From: Gallionella sp.
GTDB taxonomy: Bacteria; Pseudomonadota; Gammaproteobacteria; Burkholderiales; Gallionellaceae
DNA: 41,369 nucleotides
Reading direction: 5' to 3'
NCBI GenBank assembly: GCA_025350705.1
Contig: JANXXH010000130.1
Coordinates: forward strand, 1-41,369
The number at the start of each line of letters is the position of its first letter. The stretch's first letter is position 1. Positions 39,475-41,369 of the stretch are shown here, piece after piece. Below the pieces are notes generated by a model. The model did not search any database. It was not told where the DNA came from and was given only the letters and a program-made list of their open reading frames with translations. Both the position numbers and the translations under genes were made by a program.

Positions 39475-41369
39475 TCATGCCGGTTTTCCTTGTTGAACCT
39501 GGTAATGTTGCCACATTCCCCACAGCGCCTCCTCGAAATTCCGGGCAAAGCGCGGTGCGTCGAACAATGGCGATGCCAGCACCTGCTGGCGCAATCCGGC
39601 ACGCAGGGCTGCCAAGCGATCCAGATTTTCCGTGCGAGCCACGGCTTTGGCCACATAGTCGTCCTCGTTAGCAGCAATCCAGTCGGGCAATCCGGCATTG
39701 TGGGCGATGCTTCCCGCAGTGCGTGTAAGGAATCGGTCGCCAAGCATACTCAACACAGGCACTCCCATCCACAAGGCTTCGACACTGGTCGTGACCCCGG
39801 GATAGGGGAAGGTGTCCAAAGCGATATCTACTTTGTTGTATGCAGCCAAATGATTATCGCGGGAGGCTAGTGTCCCGCCCAGTAACAGCTTGTCGGGTGC
39901 AATGCCACAGACAGCAAAACGCTGGCGGGTCTGCTCGCAGGCAAGCGGATCATTCAATTGTTTCGTCTTGAGAAGCAGCCGTGAGTTGGGCACCGATTTG
40001 AGTATGCGCGCCCACACAGCCACCACGGCATCGTTCATCTTGGTCAGGTTGTTGAAGCTTCCGAAGGTCACATATCCCGTTGAAAGGGCAGGAAGCGGAG
40101 CGACATTCACGGGTGAGGCCGGAATGGTAAGGCACAAGCAGCTTTCAGGCATCCGCCACACAGCTTCCGAAAAGTGGTTTTCGTATTCGGTGGGAATGGC
40201 ATGAGGGTCACCGAGCACATAATCCATTTCCGCTACCCCGGTCGTGGACGGCAAACCCAGCCACGAAACTTGTACCGGAGCAGGTTTCCAGGCGAACATC
40301 GGCAGGCGGTTGTATCTGCTATGGACAGAGACATCTAACAAAATATGCACGCCATCGGCGTGGATCAAATGGGCAGCAACAGCATCGCTTTTGCCAAACA
40401 AGGATTGCCATGCGGAAAAATATGGGTGGATGCGTGCGGAGAGCTCATCTTCTTTGTGGTGTGTCGGGTAAGCGATCAACTCGACACGAGCAGGGTTGAT
40501 GTGAGCTAACAGACCCTCCAGAAAATATCCCACTGGATGTTCATACAGGTCGCCCGACACCAATCCGACACGCAGGCGTTCAGGTCGAACGTCGCACTGC
40601 CAAGTGGAAAAACGTGTACCCGCTTTTTCTGTAACCATCCGGCCATACTGGCGTGCCTGTTCGAGATAATACGAAGGCGTATGGTTGGCGTAGTAGTTCA
40701 AGACAAACAACAGATTGCTACGTGCTTCATGATAATCAGGTTTGATTTCCAATGCCTGCTGGTAACACACCACCGCGCTTTCAAATTGTCCGAGGGTATG
40801 CAGCACCCCGCCCAGATTACTATGAGCCTCGGTAAAATCAGGTTTGATCTCCAGCGCGCGCCGATAACATGCTATTGCCTCTTCAAGTTGCCCGAGTTCT
40901 TGCAGGGTATTGCCCAGATTGTTATGCGCTTCGGCAAAATCGGGGTTAAGTTTCAGGGCGCGGTGACAACTTGCTGCCGCATCTTTGAACTGGCCTAGGT
41001 TGTGTAACGCAAGTCCCATGCCACAATGCGCTCCGGAAAAGTCGGGTTTGAGGTCCAGAGCACGTTGATAACATGCGACAGCAGCATTGAGTTGTCCAAC
41101 AGCTTGCAGTACACCGCCTAGATTGCTATGAGCTTCAGCGTAATCGGGTTTGATTGTCAGAGCACGCCGGTAACATACCACCGCACTTTCAAACTGCAAT
41201 AGGCTATGCATGGTATTGCCCAGATTGACATGGGCCTCGGTTAAATCCGGATCGATCTCCAGCGCTTTCTGGAAACTCTCCACTGCGCCATCGAGTTGAC
41301 CGAGCTCTTTCAGAGCCACCCCCAGAGCGCAATGCACCTCGGCATAATCGGGCTGGATCTCCAGAGCCT
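39475..41369 (-). CDS. TPR-repeat O-GlcNAc-transferase-like glycosyltransferase (GT41), 5' end outside the window
   Basis: At least 630 residues are visible. The track's start at 41337 is an internal GTG in an AEVHCALG repeat, and the frame stays open to the window edge, so the gene is cut. The N-terminal part is at least seven TPR units with a 34-residue period (for example HSNLGGVLQAVGQLNAAVACYQRALDLKPD). The C-terminal domain is the SPINDLY/OGT catalytic region: RLRVGLVSGDLYEHPVGYFLEGLLAH, APVQVSWLGLPSTTGVAEMDYVLGD, FGSFNNLTKMNDAVVAVWARIL and the donor-binding DTFPYPGVTTSVEALWMGVPVLSM, followed by RTAGSIAHNAGL. It should transfer sugar from a UDP- or GDP-sugar to serine/threonine, or act on arginine-free acceptors; the target is unknown. 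Confidence 0.9.
   Translation of the reverse strand, partial: ALEIQPDYAEVHCALGVALKELGQLDGAVESFQKALEIDPDLTEAHVNLGNTMHSLLQFESAVVCYRRALTIKPDYAEAHSNLGGVLQAVGQLNAAVACYQRALDLKPDFSGAHCGMGLALHNLGQFKDAAASCHRALKLNPDFAEAHNNLGNTLQELGQLEEAIACYRRALEIKPDFTEAHSNLGGVLHTLGQFESAVVCYQQALEIKPDYHEARSNLLFVLNYYANHTPSYYLEQARQYGRMVTEKAGTRFSTWQCDVRPERLRVGLVSGDLYEHPVGYFLEGLLAHINPARVELIAYPTHHKEDELSARIHPYFSAWQSLFGKSDAVAAHLIHADGVHILLDVSVHSRYNRLPMFAWKPAPVQVSWLGLPSTTGVAEMDYVLGDPHAIPTEYENHFSEAVWRMPESCLCLTIPASPVNVAPLPALSTGYVTFGSFNNLTKMNDAVVAVWARILKSVPNSRLLLKTKQLNDPLACEQTRQRFAVCGIAPDKLLLGGTLASRDNHLAAYNKVDIALDTFPYPGVTTSVEALWMGVPVLSMLGDRFLTRTAGSIAHNAGLPDWIAANEDDYVAKAVARTENLDRLAALRAGLRQQVLASPLFDAPRFARNFEEALWGMWQHYQVQQGKPA
41245..41369. 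repeat. near-identical TPR-coding DNA segment, copy 2 (runs to window edge)
   Basis: Second copy of the segment at 38956-39080. The match continues to the last base of the window, so its full length is not known. Confidence 0.85.

Noticed and set aside
38956-41369. Regular 102-bp periodicity read as a satellite or tandem DNA repeat
   Set aside because: The period is 34 codons in an open frame with TPR consensus residues, so it is explained by TPR-coding sequence.

Overview
The window reads as a chromosomal segment of a betaproteobacterium, most likely in the Nitrosomonadales/Gallionellaceae area. This is an inference from gene order (mlaFEDCB-ibaG-murA next to hisG-hisD), the short form of HisG, high-GC coding sequence and the style of the proteins; no rRNA or taxon-specific marker is present. 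There is no prophage, CRISPR array or complete insertion sequence. Most genes are intact.

Layout. (1) 1-2556: a minus-strand pair, a sigma54-type response regulator resembling PrsR of PEP-CTERM/exosortase loci followed by an ExeA-type ATPase. (2) 2688-7364: the phospholipid-transport operon mlaFEDCB, then ibaG and murA; a perfect 19-bp hairpin sits immediately before murA. (3) 7397-8487: a lower-GC cassette bounded by perfect 20-bp inverted repeats and carrying one secreted or membrane-anchored protein of unknown function. (4) 8628-11963: hisG, hisD and a TPR-methyltransferase fusion. (5) 11980-16488: a GT39/ArnT-like glycosyltransferase, rpmE with promoter and terminator, an MHS-type transporter and ispB. 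(6) 16497-16937: tRNA-Pro(CGG) sandwiched between two long imperfect palindromes; the tRNA lacks one base in its anticodon stem region. (7) 16939-19726: lutABC, an iron-sulfur lactate-oxidation operon. (8) 20078-21631: a Tat-exported protein related to the dimethylformamidase large subunit.

(9) 21882-37064 looks like a catabolic and uptake island. An IclR regulator with a GlcG/HbpS-like protein is divergent from a phosphoketolase/transketolase-like TPP enzyme, followed by a four-carbon acid-sugar kinase (DUF1537) and a complete Liv-type ABC importer in which LivM and LivG are fused. An AT-rich orphan gene next to a half copy of a palindromic repeat interrupts the island. It resumes with an operon of MFS transporter, two-unit tautomerase, CoA-acylating (methyl)malonate-semialdehyde dehydrogenase and tartronate-semialdehyde/3-hydroxyisobutyrate-type reductase. 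Together these suggest import and breakdown of a small hydroxy- or oxo-acid through C2-C4 intermediates. The substrate cannot be read from the sequence and the exact pathway matches nothing I recognise.

(10) 37424-41369: a small lipoprotein, then two minus-strand TPR-glycosyltransferase genes (one GT9-like, one GT41/OGT-like and cut by the window edge) that share a near-identical TPR-coding DNA segment.

The most unusual items are the 20-bp inverted-repeat cassette, the palindromic repeat family that begins 0-1 base after the stop codon of two operons in the same orientation, the shortened tRNA-Pro, and the TPP-enzyme/acid-sugar-kinase island.
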